Of a stretch of 64,000 nt of DNA, positions 44,586 through 54,272 are shown one piece after another. Under the pieces are notes generated by a model that saw only the letters and a program-made list of their open reading frames with translations, searched no databases and was not told where the DNA came from. Position 1 is the stretch's first letter, and each line of letters opens with the position of its first letter. This stretch comes from JBPOFM01 sp041391925 (lineage in GTDB: Bacteria; Bacteroidota; Bacteroidia; Flavobacteriales; Flavobacteriaceae). The position numbers and the translations under genes are program-made. The DNA lies in the NCBI GenBank assembly GCA_041391925.1, contig JAWKNA010000007.1:186001-250000 (forward strand). Direction: 5' to 3'.

Positions 44586-46169
44586 ATGAAGCTATTTTCA
44601 AAAGAACAGATATACAAAGGCGACCAAACCACGGCCAAAAAACAAAACATTTCTTCCACCGAATTGATGGAGCGTGCAGGCATTCAGATTTTTAATTGGC
44701 TTCACGTTCGGATGCAAGGAGCGCAAGTGCCCATTCACGTTTTTTGCGGCATCGGTAATAATGGTGGCGATGGATTAGTGGTGGCGAGACATCTGATTAC
44801 TCACGGTTACAATGTAAAAACCTATGTGGTGAATTGCAGTGACAAACGCAGTAAGGATTTTTTGATTAATTATGATAGAATCAAGGAGACCACCAAAAAG
44901 TGGCCAGAAATGCTGAATTCCGAAGCGGATTATCCAGAAATTGGTGTAGATGATATCATTGTAGATGCTGTTTTCGGAATTGGTTTGAATAGACCTGCAG
45001 ATGATTGGGTAAAAGGATTATTTCAGCATTTTAGGAAATCAAAGGCATTTACATTAGCGATTGATATGCCTTCAGGTCTTTATTCAGACAAAGTGCCAAA
45101 AGATGAAAATGGTGTGGTTTGGGCAAATTACACCTTGAGTTTTGCGTCTCCAAAGTTGGTGTTCTTTCTGCCAGAGACTGCAAAATATACCGAACAATGG
45201 GAAATTTTGGATATTGGTCTAGACCCCGAATATTTATATGAAACAGAAACCGAAGCTGAACTAATTGGAAAAAATGAAATGCTACAAGTATATCAACCAC
45301 GAGAGAAATTTTCGCATAAAGGCGATTTTGGTCATAGTTTGATTATTGGTGGCAGTTATGGAAAAATAGGTGCCGTAACCCTTTCAAGTAAAGCAGCATT
45401 GGCATCAGGAGCTGGGTTGGTGACGGCTTATGTTCCAAAATGTGGATATACTATTTTACAATCTTCATTTCCTGAAGCTATGGTTTTGACTGACAAGGAT
45501 GATAGTGAGATTACAGACATACATTTTGATCTTGAACCAATGTCTATAGGAATTGGGATGGGATTGGGAACTTCAGAAACAACGCAACTTGCATTTGAAA
45601 AATTTTTAAAAGCAAACAAATCTCCTTTGGTGATTGATGCAGATGGAATCAATGTATTGGCAAAAAATAAAGACTTATTAAAACTCTTGCCAAAAGATAC
45701 TATCCTTACACCACATCCAAAAGAATTGGAACGCTTGATAGGGAAGTGGAAAGATGATTTTGACAAGCTCAAAAAAGTGAAAGAATTTTCCAAAACTCAT
45801 GAAGCAATTGTGGTTATTAAAGGGGCCAATACCATTACAGTGTCCAATGACAAATTATATGTCAATTCTACAGGCAATCCAGGTTTGGCAACCGCAGGCA
45901 CAGGCGATGTCTTGACTGGCATCATGACAGGATTGGTGTCACAAGGCTATAAACCATTGACAGCTGCGGTTTTTGGAGTGTATCTTCATGGAAAATCGGC
46001 CGATATTGCAGTGGAGGATTTCGGATATCAAAGTTTGATAGCCAGTAATGTTATTGATTATCTTGGAAAAGCTTATTTAGATTTATTTGCACCACCAGAA
46101 ATGCCACAAGAAGAAGAACCTCCTCATGACGAAGATGGTAGTAACACACAAAAACAACAGAATGCTTAA
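44586..46169 (+). CDS. nnr: Bifunctional NAD(P)H-hydrate repair enzyme
   Basis: Metabolite-repair enzyme of 527 residues. The N-terminal half is the NAD(P)H-hydrate epimerase (FCGIGNNGGDGLVVARHL), and the C-terminal half the ADP-dependent (S)-NAD(P)H-hydrate dehydratase with the ribokinase-like ending NPGLATAGTGDVLTGIMTGL. Together they restore damaged NADH and NADPH. After the last domain follows an acidic Pro/Glu-rich tail (PPEMPQEEEPPHDEDG) of about 25 residues that is not part of the family. It is divergent from the threonine operon and closed by a strong terminator. Confidence 0.95.
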   Translation: MKLFSKEQIYKGDQTTAKKQNISSTELMERAGIQIFNWLHVRMQGAQVPIHVFCGIGNNGGDGLVVARHLITHGYNVKTYVVNCSDKRSKDFLINYDRIKETTKKWPEMLNSEADYPEIGVDDIIVDAVFGIGLNRPADDWVKGLFQHFRKSKAFTLAIDMPSGLYSDKVPKDENGVVWANYTLSFASPKLVFFLPETAKYTEQWEILDIGLDPEYLYETETEAELIGKNEMLQVYQPREKFSHKGDFGHSLIIGGSYGKIGAVTLSSKAALASGAGLVTAYVPKCGYTILQSSFPEAMVLTDKDDSEITDIHFDLEPMSIGIGMGLGTSETTQLAFEKFLKANKSPLVIDADGINVLAKNKDLLKLLPKDTILTPHPKELERLIGKWKDDFDKLKKVKEFSKTHEAIVVIKGANTITVSNDKLYVNSTGNPGLATAGTGDVLTGIMTGLVSQGYKPLTAAVFGVYLHGKSADIAVEDFGYQSLIASNVIDYLGKAYLDLFAPPEMPQEEEPPHDEDGSNTQKQQNA

Positions 46170-46172
46170 GGG

Positions 46173-46205
46173 AAAAGCCACTTTGATTAAAGTGGCTTTT
46201 CTTTA
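46173..46205 (+). terminator. Terminator of nnr
   Basis: AAAAGCCACTTT (46173-46184) and AAAGTGGCTTTT (46189-46200) form a perfect 12-bp stem with a GATT loop, followed by CTTTATTTTTT. The A-rich left side may let it also serve the convergent TlpA-like gene. Confidence 0.88.
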
Positions 46206-46226
46206 TTTTTTAACAAGAATCTAATA

Positions 46227-47264
46227 TTAAATGCCCTGCTCGTTGAACAATTCAATCAATTTATCACTAGATGGTCTTGGTGCATCGGCATCTACTATAT
46301 TTCCTTTTGGATCAATCAAAATGAAACGTGGGATGCTATTGATTTTATAATTTTTTATAAACTCAGAATTCCAGTTATTGTCTGAAAACAATTGAATGCC
46401 TCCCAATTCTTTTTCTGTGACCATCTCTTTCCATTTATTTTTGGCCACGTCTAAACTTCCACCTCCCGTACGTCTAGCATCATCAACAGAAATGCTTACA
46501 AACTGAATGTTTTTGCCTTCATAGTCATGTTCTACTTTCTTAAGAGAAGGAATTTCAGCCTTACATGGACCACACCAAGTCGCCCAAACATCAATATATA
46601 CGTACTTTCCTTTTAAATCAGCAAGCGAAGTTGTTCCTCCTTTATGATTTTCATATCCAGCAAAAGTTGGTGAAGGAGCACCTTTAGGGAATTCTTTTTT
46701 AAAGGCAAACTTTTCAGTAAAATAACCTTTGTAAGAATTGAGCATTGGCTCCAAATCCCTCTTCAGTCCATTGGTAATCATGGTGTCAATGTTTTTGTTA
46801 GAATTGTAGAATTCTGACAACTTCTTGTTGACATTTTCAAAAGTGGAATCTAGATTTGATTCATTGATATCATCCAGATTCTCAAACAATTGTTCTTGAA
46901 GTAGTGAATGTTGGGCCAAATAATTACTGTTTTCATTACCCTCGCCTGTATATTTGATAGTTTCATCAAATTCATTTGTATCCAATGTGATGTTTAAATC
47001 ATATCCATTTTTCAAAAAAAGTGTGGACGACTCATTTCCGTCAAAAAAAGTATAGATGCCTGTTTCTACTTTCAAGGTATCAGAAAAAGTTCCATCAGGA
47101 TTGACCTTAATGGTTTTAGAGTAAGTTCTATTTCTGATTTGAATGGAATCGCTATTTTGATTCATTATTTTGCCAGACAAAGTAACATAGTCTTTTGGTT
47201 TTTCAACTTCTTTCTTGCAACCAATAACTGAGATGGCAAGTAATAAAATGATTAATTGTTTCAT
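46227..47264 (-). CDS. TlpA-like thiol-disulfide lipoprotein with N-terminal DUF4369-like domain
   Basis: From the start at 47264 the lipoprotein has 345 residues: signal peptide QLIILLLAISVIGCKKE with lipobox Cys16, an N-terminal beta domain (about 25-110), a helical linker (about 120-190) and a thioredoxin domain with the WCGPC active site (VWATWCGPCKAEIPSL). The cis-Pro region is SIPRFILID. The likely role is reduction of disulfides or of cytochrome c maturation partners in the periplasm. An in-frame ATG 84 bases upstream (47348) would precede the predicted -7 element and is rejected. Confidence 0.88.
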   Translation of the reverse strand: MKQLIILLLAISVIGCKKEVEKPKDYVTLSGKIMNQNSDSIQIRNRTYSKTIKVNPDGTFSDTLKVETGIYTFFDGNESSTLFLKNGYDLNITLDTNEFDETIKYTGEGNENSNYLAQHSLLQEQLFENLDDINESNLDSTFENVNKKLSEFYNSNKNIDTMITNGLKRDLEPMLNSYKGYFTEKFAFKKEFPKGAPSPTFAGYENHKGGTTSLADLKGKYVYIDVWATWCGPCKAEIPSLKKVEHDYEGKNIQFVSISVDDARRTGGGSLDVAKNKWKEMVTEKELGGIQLFSDNNWNSEFIKNYKINSIPRFILIDPKGNIVDADAPRPSSDKLIELFNEQGI

Positions 47265-47286
47265 TGGATTGATTTTTAATGTTTCC

Positions 47287-47294
47287 CAAAAATA
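47287..47294 (-). promoter_or_regulatory. Predicted -7 element of the TlpA-like gene
   Basis: On the minus strand TATTTTTG matches TAnnTTTG exactly, 22 bases before the chosen start at 47264. It argues against the upstream in-frame ATG at 47348. Confidence 0.5.
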
Positions 47295-47391
47295 ACATAT
47301 TGTTCGCGTTTTTCCATTAAATTCAATTATTATTAACATTTGTTGCATACTATATATGTAATGCTGAATTTTGTGGCTACAAATTATGATT

Positions 47392-48903
47392 ATGTCAACA
47401 ATCCATCAGATATCTTCGGAGGTATTAGACCTTTCTACCATAAATGATATTATTTTCCAACAGAGAAAAATTGCATTATCTGAATCCTCAAAAGAGAAAA
47501 TCATTAAATGCAGAGCTTATTTGGATGAACGGATGAAAAGCCAAGATGAACCTATTTATGGAATAAACACAGGTTTTGGTTCTTTATATAACGTAAAAAT
47601 TTCTAAAGATAAACTCATACAGCTTCAGGAGAACCTAGTGATGTCTCATGCTTGTGGTATAGGAGAAAAAGTCCCTAATGAGATTGTAAAACTCATGCTA
47701 TTGTTCAAGATTCAATCGTTGAGTTATGGACATAGTGGTGTGCAGTTGTCAACTGTGGAGCGATTGGTAGATTTTTACAACCACGATATTTTGCCTGTAA
47801 TTTACACTCAAGGCTCTTTAGGAGCATCTGGAGATTTGGCACCTTTGGCACACTTATCTTTGCCCTTGATAGGGAAAGGAGAAGTGGTATTTCAAGATAA
47901 TATTGTAGATTCTCAAAAAGTCCTTAAAAAGTTTGGATGGAAGCCTTTGCAACTTCAATCTAAAGAGGGCTTGGCGTTACTGAACGGGACACAGTTTATG
48001 AGTGCCTATGGAGTACATCTTATTTTGAAATCCTATAAATTATCTTACTTGGCAGATTTAATAGGGAGTATTTCTTTAGAAGCTTTTGATGGCAGAATTG
48101 AGCCGTTCGATGCATTGGTGCATTTGGTGCGTCCTCATAACGGCCAATTGAAAACTGCTCAAAGAGTTAGGGAATTTTTGGAAGGAAGCGAATTGATTAA
48201 ACAGGAAAAACAGCATGTCCAAGACCCATATTCCTTCAGATGCATTCCTCAAGTTCATGGTGCCACAAAGGATACATTGGATTATGTAAACAAAGTATTT
48301 AAAACAGAAATCAATTCCGTGACAGATAATCCGAACATATTTTCGGCAGATGATAAAATCATTTCTGGAGGCAATTTTCATGGTCAACCGTTGGCTATGG
48401 CATTGGATTATCTCAAAATAGCAATGGCAGAATTGGGCAACATTTCAGAACGTAGAATTTTTCAGTTGGTTTCCGGTTTAAGGGGATTGCCAACGTTTTT
48501 GGTTGATAATCCAGGGCTTAATTCTGGTTTTATGATTCCTCAATATACAGCCGCAAGTATCGTAAGTGCCAATAAGCAGTTGGCTACTCCAGCAAGTATA
48601 GACTCGATAGTGTCTTCAAATGGGCAAGAAGACCATGTGAGTATGGGAGCAAATGCAGCTACCCAAGCCTACACATTAATTAATAATGTAGAGCGAATCC
48701 TTTCCATTGAATTATTAAATGCGGCCCAAGCGTTGGATTTTAGAAAACCGACAAAATCTTCTCCTTTTATTGAATCCTTTCTCAAAATGTACCGTCAGGA
48801 TATAAAATTTGTCAATCAGGACGAGATTTTACATAATTTGATGACAATCACCTTGCAGTTTATCGATGTTTTTTGCATTGAAAATGAGCTGCTTTTCGAC
48901 TAA
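47392..48903 (+). CDS. hutH: Histidine ammonia-lyase
   Basis: Enzyme of 503 residues from the start at 47392 that deaminates histidine to urocanate. The self-made MIO cofactor comes from Ala-Ser-Gly in GSLGASGDLAPLAHLSL. The selectivity pair is Ser-His (LVMSHACGIGE), as in histidine ammonia-lyases, not His-Leu or Phe-Leu as in the tyrosine or phenylalanine enzymes. The C-terminal QEDHVSMGANAATQ is also typical. hutU, hutI and hutG are not in the window, so the rest of the pathway must be elsewhere. Two further in-frame ATGs upstream (47371 region and 47386) are less likely starts. Confidence 0.93.
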   Translation: MSTIHQISSEVLDLSTINDIIFQQRKIALSESSKEKIIKCRAYLDERMKSQDEPIYGINTGFGSLYNVKISKDKLIQLQENLVMSHACGIGEKVPNEIVKLMLLFKIQSLSYGHSGVQLSTVERLVDFYNHDILPVIYTQGSLGASGDLAPLAHLSLPLIGKGEVVFQDNIVDSQKVLKKFGWKPLQLQSKEGLALLNGTQFMSAYGVHLILKSYKLSYLADLIGSISLEAFDGRIEPFDALVHLVRPHNGQLKTAQRVREFLEGSELIKQEKQHVQDPYSFRCIPQVHGATKDTLDYVNKVFKTEINSVTDNPNIFSADDKIISGGNFHGQPLAMALDYLKIAMAELGNISERRIFQLVSGLRGLPTFLVDNPGLNSGFMIPQYTAASIVSANKQLATPASIDSIVSSNGQEDHVSMGANAATQAYTLINNVERILSIELLNAAQALDFRKPTKSSPFIESFLKMYRQDIKFVNQDEILHNLMTITLQFIDVFCIENELLFD

Positions 48904-49367
48904 ATACTTAAAAAATAGTTAAAATGATGAAAGTTGAAAAAAGTGTTAATTTTTTTTGGTGTTCAATACATTATAATCTATTTTTGAAATATCTGAATGG
49001 ATAATTTCATTCCTTTAAGGTAGAATTTTTTATCCTACCATCTTACCGAAAATTGTTTAATAGCAGGACAATTGATTATTAGCACTTTATTGATTATTTG
49101 AACGATTAAGTTCAAATTAAAACTTTGGGTTCAATAGTTTCTATTGTTTAATACCATTGTATTTAGGTCCCAAACCTACATGTATAATGAAACATACTTA
49201 TGGATATGTTGGCAACTAATGTTGTCTAAATAAATGTTAGTAATTTAAAACCAAATGTTATGTTTATGAACAATTTTACCCGAAGTGGTGGTCGATCCAG
49301 ATTTTGGCATCTCACTACAAATTTACCGTGTTGTAGCATTGATCTTTTTACAAAACAATTAAAAAGC
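48904..49367. other. Long leader region before the repeat protein gene
   Basis: The 464-base gap holds a full consensus promoter at 48955-48986. The predicted transcript would carry an untranslated leader of roughly 375 bases before the start at 49368. I see no riboswitch class I recognise and no strong hairpin near the start. Confidence 0.5.
48955..48986 (+). promoter_or_regulatory. Full Bacteroidota promoter of the repeat protein gene
   Basis: TTTG at 48955-48958 and TATTTTTG at 48979-48986 are separated by 20 bases, an exact fit to TTTG-N19-21-TAnnTTTG. Predicted transcript start near 48993. Confidence 0.7.
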
Positions 49368-52300
49368 ATGAAGACTTTGGCCTTTATCATGCTTTTCTTG
49401 TTTAGTATGGGTTCCATGCTTGCGCAATCAGCGGACAGAACTACGTTCTTCAACCGTTGTATTGATGATGTACCTGTTGGTCCATCTGAAGCCGATATTG
49501 CAAATCTTTATTTGCAAGAATGTCAAGGCAACTCAATATCCGTAGTTAAATCTAGTTCCTTAACTGGTGATAATTGCGATTGGGAAGTCATATACACTTA
49601 TGAGATTAAGTGTTTGGATTTCGAAGATGAAATCAAAATCATTTATGTAGGTGGTGATAGAACAGCACCAGTAATTGATCAGCTTCCTGAAGCTTCAAAA
49701 ATTGAATGTCCAGATACACCAGAATTCGAGCAGGCAACTGCAACCGATAATTGTGGTGGCAATGTGACATTAACTTATAGTGATTCTACTACACCTGGAA
49801 ATTGTGCAGGAAACTATACAGTTACCAGAACTTGGACAGCAACAGACGAATGTAACAACTCCTCAACTGCAACTCAAGTTATAGAAGTGGAAGACAATAC
49901 AGATCCTGTAATTTCAGACTTGCCTGAGCCTACAAAAATCGAGTGTCCAGCAGTTCCTGAGTTTACAACTCCAACAGCAACAGATACTTGCGATGCTCAG
50001 GTAGAACTTACCTATAGTGACTCCACAACACCAGGCGATTGTGCAGGAAACTATACAGTGACTAGAACTTGGACAGCTACTGACGATTGTGGAAATACAG
50101 CGACAGCATCCCAAGTTATCGAAGTTGAAGATAATACAGATCCAGTAATTTCAGATCTTCCTGAGCCGACAAAAATTGAGTGCCCAGCAGTGCCTGAGTT
50201 TACAACTCCAACAGCAACAGATACTTGCGATACCCAAGTGGAACTTACCTATAGTGACTCCACAACACCAGGTGATTGTGCAGGAAATTATACAGTAACA
50301 AGGACTTGGACAGCTACTGACGATTGTGGAAATACAGCGACAGCAACACAAATTATTGAAGTTGAGGATAATACAGACCCAACAATTGCAGAGTTGCCAA
50401 GTGAAACAACAATTGACTGCCCTGCCAGTCCTTCTTTTACTCAAGCCGTTGCAACGGATAATTGTGATGATAATGTAAGATTGACATATAGAGATGTTAC
50501 AACTTTTGGAAATTGTTCAGGTAACTATTCAGTGACCAGAACTTGGACTGCCACTGATGATTGTGGAAATACAGCGACAGCAACACAAACCATTAATGTT
50601 CATGATGTAACACCACCTGTTATACAACCTTTACCAGAAGCATCAACTATCGATTGTCCGGCAGTGCCACAATTTCAACAGGCAGTTGCATCGGATGAGT
50701 GCGATCCAAAAGTGAATTTGACTTATAGAGATGTAACAAATCCAACTAAATGTGCTGGAAGGTATTCAGTGACTAGAACATGGACTGCCACTGATGAGTG
50801 TGGGAATACATCAACGGCTTCACAAACCATTAATGTTCAAGATATAACCCCACCTGTAATTTCAGAGTTACCTGCAGAAACTACCATCGATTGTCCTGCA
50901 ACACCTCAATTTGCAGAAGCTTCTGCTACAGATGGTTGTGATCCTAAAGTAAATTTAACATGGCGAGATGTAACCACGCCAGGTAATTGTGACGGTAACT
51001 ATTCTGTGACCAGAACATGGACTGCAATTGATGAATGTGGAAATATTTCTACAGCATCACAGACCATCAACGTACAAGATATTACTCCACCAGTAATATC
51101 AGCACTTCCAGAACCAAGTAAAGTTGAATGTCCAAATCAACCAGATTTTGCAACTCCAATTGCTACTGATACATGCGATAGAAGACCAACTTTAACATAT
51201 ATAGACACTTATGACCTAGATGAATGTGGATTAGGAACAGTTACAAGAACATGGACGGCAACCGATGCTTGTCAAAACACTGCAACTGCCTCACAGACCA
51301 TCACCATTGAGGACAACTTGGCACCTGAGATTTCGGGAGTTGGGGAAGGCTATACGGTAGAGTGCCCTAACCAGCCAGAGTTCAGCGAGCCGAGCGCAAG
51401 CGATGCCTGCGACCAGCAAGTGTCACTGAGCTATGTGGACACTCCGGACCTAGACGAGTGCGGACTTGGTACGGTCACCAGGACATGGACGGCCACCGAC
51501 TGCGCTGGCAACAGCAGCACTGCCTCACAGACCATCACCATCGAGGACAACACGGCACCTGAGATTTCGGGCGTGGGCGAGGACGACAAAGTCGAGTGCC
51601 CTAACCAGCCAGAGTTCAGCAATCCGAGCGCAAGCGATGCCTGCGACCAGCAAGTGTCCCTGAGCTATGTGGACACTCCGGACCTAGACGAGTGCGGACT
51701 TGGTACGGTCACCAGGACATGGACGGCCACCGACTGCGCAGGCAACAGCAGCACTGCCTCACAGACCATCACCATCGAGGACAATACCAATCCTTATTTC
51801 AATGAGGAACTTCCTCAAGATATGACAGTGGAATGTGATTCAGTTCCTGAACCAGCTGTTCTAACTGCTACAGATGCATGCAGTGAAGCTTCTGTTGATT
51901 ATAATCAAGTACGTACAGATGGTGATTGTCCAAACAATTACACATTGACACGCACATGGACTGCTTCAGATTGTGCAGGTAATACAATAGAGCATGTTCA
52001 AGTTATTACTGTTCAGGATACAACTCCACCAGTGCTGATAGGAACACTTCCTCAAGGAGAATCAAACATAAATGCATGTTTTGATGATATGCCTGAAGGA
52101 CCATCAGCTGATGATATTGCAGCATTGTTTGCAGACGCATGTGGTGTGGTTGAAGTTATTAAAACTGCAAATCCATTAGGAGATAATTGTGATTGGGCTG
52201 TTTTATATCGATATACAGTTAAAGATGATTGTGGTAACTATGCCGATCCTGTTAAAGTATACTACAATGGTGGAGATAATACACCTCCAAGTTTAGTGGA

Positions 52301-54122
52301 GGGTGCATCTTTGCCAGAAGGTGAATTGGGAATGGAAGTTTGTTATGATAACTTACCAGAAGGACCGTCAGTAGCCGATATTGAAGTATTATTTGAAGAT
52401 AACTGTGGAAGAGTAGTAGTAGAAGCATTACCAGCAGATATATCTGGTAACAACTGTGCTTGGGAAGCAATCTATGAATTCACTGTTGAAGATGACTGTG
52501 GCAATAAGGCTCCAAATGTTATCGTAAGATATACAGGAGGTGATAATACCGCACCTGTAAGAGTTGGAGTTATCCCAATGGGTCAAAATAGTTTAGATCT
52601 ATGTATTGACTCTCCATTGGGCGAACCATCCACGGATGATATTGCTGCGTTGTATACTGATAACTGTGGAGCAGTTGTAGTTACAAAAATTGAAAAGGTT
52701 TATGGAACAACATGCAACTGGATACGTGTCTTTGAATACACTGTTAAGGATGAATGTGGAAACGGAGATGAAATAGTCAAAGTTAACTATCAAGGCGGAG
52801 ACCAATCTGCACCTTATCAAACAAATTGTTTCAAACAAACGACGACACTTTATACAGATATGGGAGCAACTTGTCCAGCAGATGCAACAATTTCCTTGGA
52901 AGTTGGGGATGAGATAAATGTCAATACCGATTGGAGTGTTGCAGGATTATCATTAAGTCAATTAGGAGCATCAATGTCTACTTGTTTTGCTGACAACTGT
53001 ACTGCAGCAGAAGATTTAGTATATGAAGTTACTGATAAATCTGTAGGTGGAGGAGATTGTTCTAACATCCTGACTGTGACTTTCAACGTGAGCGATTCTT
53101 GTGGTAACACATATGAAGGTTTTGTATATACATTCATTATTATGGACAACGAGGCGCCAACCGTCAATTGTCCAGCAGATGAAGACTTTGGCTTAAACCC
53201 AGCATTAAATAATGATGGCACCCCAGAAGGTGTCAGCGATAAAGCTGCGTGGACAGATAATTGCCAAGGTAGTGGTGAAACAGACAATTATACTGATGTT
53301 CTTACCGAAGAGACCTACTATGGCGTTCCAACAGTGTTTAACATTTCATGTATTTTTGAGGATGGTGCCGTAGGTATAGTAACATTTAATCAAAATGGTA
53401 CTGATGAAGATGGCTATGCAGTTTATGACTTAGGCTACAGAAATGATACTAATCTATATTATTATACCATGCTTTACGATGAAGTACAAGCAAGATGGGA
53501 AGTAGATGAGTACAATGCAGACACTTCGTTAAGAGGTACGGCCTGGTATTTTAACACTACAGATTTATTGCCATCTTGTAATCCTTCTGATTGGAATATA
53601 GATTCAAGTAATTGTACTGAAATCTATGTAGATTGTGGTTACTATACTGGAAACTATGTAGAGAAAACCCTAGTCAGAACATTTACACAAAACGATGGAT
53701 GTGGAAATGTTGGAGAATGTAGTGTAACTTACACTTGGGTGGAAGGTGACCAAGTAAATCTTGCAAGATCATTAAACAGAGACAATGCTGGCACTGGTTT
53801 ACCAATTGTTAGCCTAGTTGGAGAGACTTCCAAAGCTGGAAATGATGTTAAGCTAGATTTCACTGCTTACCCTGTACCATTTGACAAGGAAGTTAGTATT
53901 AAGTATAACTTTGAGTTTAACACCGATGTTAGCATCGACGTACATGATACCAAAGGGTTACTTATTTTGAGTGAAGTAAACAATAATTACAGAAAAAATA
54001 CTGATTATGTCACTAAACTAGATTTATCTAGAGGAGGCGATCAAGTATTCTATGTCACAGTAACTACCAATCAAGGTAAGGTTACTAAGAAAATTGTTTC
54101 TTCAGGACTCAAGAGACATTAA
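49368..54122 (+). CDS. Giant cysteine-rich repeat protein with type IX secretion signal
   Basis: Protein of 1584 residues from the start at 49368, which gives a clean signal peptide (TLAFIMLFLFSMGSMLAQ). Order of parts: one B-type domain (residues about 20-96), ten A-type repeats of 78-79 residues (97-883), three more B-type domains (884-1150), a unique Cys-rich region, and a C-terminal sorting domain (YPVPFDKEVSIKYNF to the Lys-rich end) of the type IX system. Each A repeat has the plan ECPxxPxF, TDxCD, LTYxD, a Cys, VTRTWTATDxCGN and SQTI, resembling HYR-like adhesive immunoglobulin folds. I infer a surface or secreted adhesin. Repeats 8 and 9 have markedly higher G+C than the others. A start at 49260 is rejected. 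Confidence 0.88.
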   Translation: MKTLAFIMLFLFSMGSMLAQSADRTTFFNRCIDDVPVGPSEADIANLYLQECQGNSISVVKSSSLTGDNCDWEVIYTYEIKCLDFEDEIKIIYVGGDRTAPVIDQLPEASKIECPDTPEFEQATATDNCGGNVTLTYSDSTTPGNCAGNYTVTRTWTATDECNNSSTATQVIEVEDNTDPVISDLPEPTKIECPAVPEFTTPTATDTCDAQVELTYSDSTTPGDCAGNYTVTRTWTATDDCGNTATASQVIEVEDNTDPVISDLPEPTKIECPAVPEFTTPTATDTCDTQVELTYSDSTTPGDCAGNYTVTRTWTATDDCGNTATATQIIEVEDNTDPTIAELPSETTIDCPASPSFTQAVATDNCDDNVRLTYRDVTTFGNCSGNYSVTRTWTATDDCGNTATATQTINVHDVTPPVIQPLPEASTIDCPAVPQFQQAVASDECDPKVNLTYRDVTNPTKCAGRYSVTRTWTATDECGNTSTASQTINVQDITPPVISELPAETTIDCPATPQFAEASATDGCDPKVNLTWRDVTTPGNCDGNYSVTRTWTAIDECGNISTASQTINVQDITPPVISALPEPSKVECPNQPDFATPIATDTCDRRPTLTYIDTYDLDECGLGTVTRTWTATDACQNTATASQTITIEDNLAPEISGVGEGYTVECPNQPEFSEPSASDACDQQVSLSYVDTPDLDECGLGTVTRTWTATDCAGNSSTASQTITIEDNTAPEISGVGEDDKVECPNQPEFSNPSASDACDQQVSLSYVDTPDLDECGLGTVTRTWTATDCAGNSSTASQTITIEDNTNPYFNEELPQDMTVECDSVPEPAVLTATDACSEASVDYNQVRTDGDCPNNYTLTRTWTASDCAGNTIEHVQVITVQDTTPPVLIGTLPQGESNINACFDDMPEGPSADDIAALFADACGVVEVIKTANPLGDNCDWAVLYRYTVKDDCGNYADPVKVYYNGGDNTPPSLVEGASLPEGELGMEVCYDNLPEGPSVADIEVLFEDNCGRVVVEALPADISGNNCAWEAIYEFTVEDDCGNKAPNVIVRYTGGDNTAPVRVGVIPMGQNSLDLCIDSPLGEPSTDDIAALYTDNCGAVVVTKIEKVYGTTCNWIRVFEYTVKDECGNGDEIVKVNYQGGDQSAPYQTNCFKQTTTLYTDMGATCPADATISLEVGDEINVNTDWSVAGLSLSQLGASMSTCFADNCTAAEDLVYEVTDKSVGGGDCSNILTVTFNVSDSCGNTYEGFVYTFIIMDNEAPTVNCPADEDFGLNPALNNDGTPEGVSDKAAWTDNCQGSGETDNYTDVLTEETYYGVPTVFNISCIFEDGAVGIVTFNQNGTDEDGYAVYDLGYRNDTNLYYYTMLYDEVQARWEVDEYNADTSLRGTAWYFNTTDLLPSCNPSDWNIDSSNCTEIYVDCGYYTGNYVEKTLVRTFTQNDGCGNVGECSVTYTWVEGDQVNLARSLNRDNAGTGLPIVSLVGETSKAGNDVKLDFTAYPVPFDKEVSIKYNFEFNTDVSIDVHDTKGLLILSEVNNNYRKNTDYVTKLDLSRGGDQVFYVTVTTNQGKVTKKIVSSGLKRH
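49656..52016 (+). repeat. Ten tandem A-type repeats inside the giant protein gene
   Basis: The array spans 2361 bases as ten units of 234-237 bases. Units 2 and 3 (49893-50366) are nearly identical to each other; units 8 and 9 likewise. Units 1-6 end in VIEVE/TINVH/TINVQ forms, units 7-9 share the DLDECGLGTVTRTWT form. The grading suggests repeated local duplication. Confidence 0.9.
51309..51776 (+). repeat. High-G+C tandem pair (repeats 8 and 9)
   Basis: Two copies with an exact 234-base period (51309-51542 and 51543-51776). From 51361 on the copies differ at only a few positions. G+C counted by hand is 34/60 at 51421-51480 and 38/60 at 51481-51540, against 26/60 in the equivalent stretch 50041-50100. 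The reading frame and repeat plan are kept. Confidence 0.88.
52017..52815 (+). repeat. Three tandem B-type domains of the giant protein gene
   Basis: Units of about 84-86 residues share PEGPSADDIAALF, DNCGxVVV, a Cys-Asp/Ala-Trp (NNCAWEAIYEF) and a final YTGGDNTAP. A fourth, diverged copy lies at the N-terminus before the A array (about 49430-49655), so B domains flank the A repeats. Confidence 0.8.
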
Positions 54123-54143
54123 ATTGTTTAATCCTTAATTACC

Positions 54144-54180
54144 AAAAGGCAGCTATTTAAATAGCTGCCTTTTATTTTTT
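54144..54180 (+). terminator. Terminator of the giant protein gene
   Basis: The 30 bases 54144-54173 are a perfect palindrome (arm AAAAGGCAGCTATTT) and are followed by ATTTTTT. A strong rho-independent terminator. Confidence 0.9.
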
Positions 54181-54272
54181 ACAATGCTCATTAGAAACTT
54201 ATGATTTGAAAACCCTAAGTTTTTCAAGTAAATTTTTTTTTTATCTCAATAAAATTGGATGAAATGAATGAT

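Noticed and set aside
47392..48903. Phenylalanine or tyrosine ammonia-lyase
   Set aside because: The selectivity pair is Ser-His, as in histidine ammonia-lyases.
49260..49367. Upstream ATG of the giant repeat protein
   Set aside because: It would put 36 polar residues before the signal peptide; the ATG at 49368 starts directly at it.
49656..52016. Regular tandem repeats considered as a CRISPR or satellite array
   Set aside because: The units are 234-237 bases, in frame and encode a conserved protein repeat inside one long gene.
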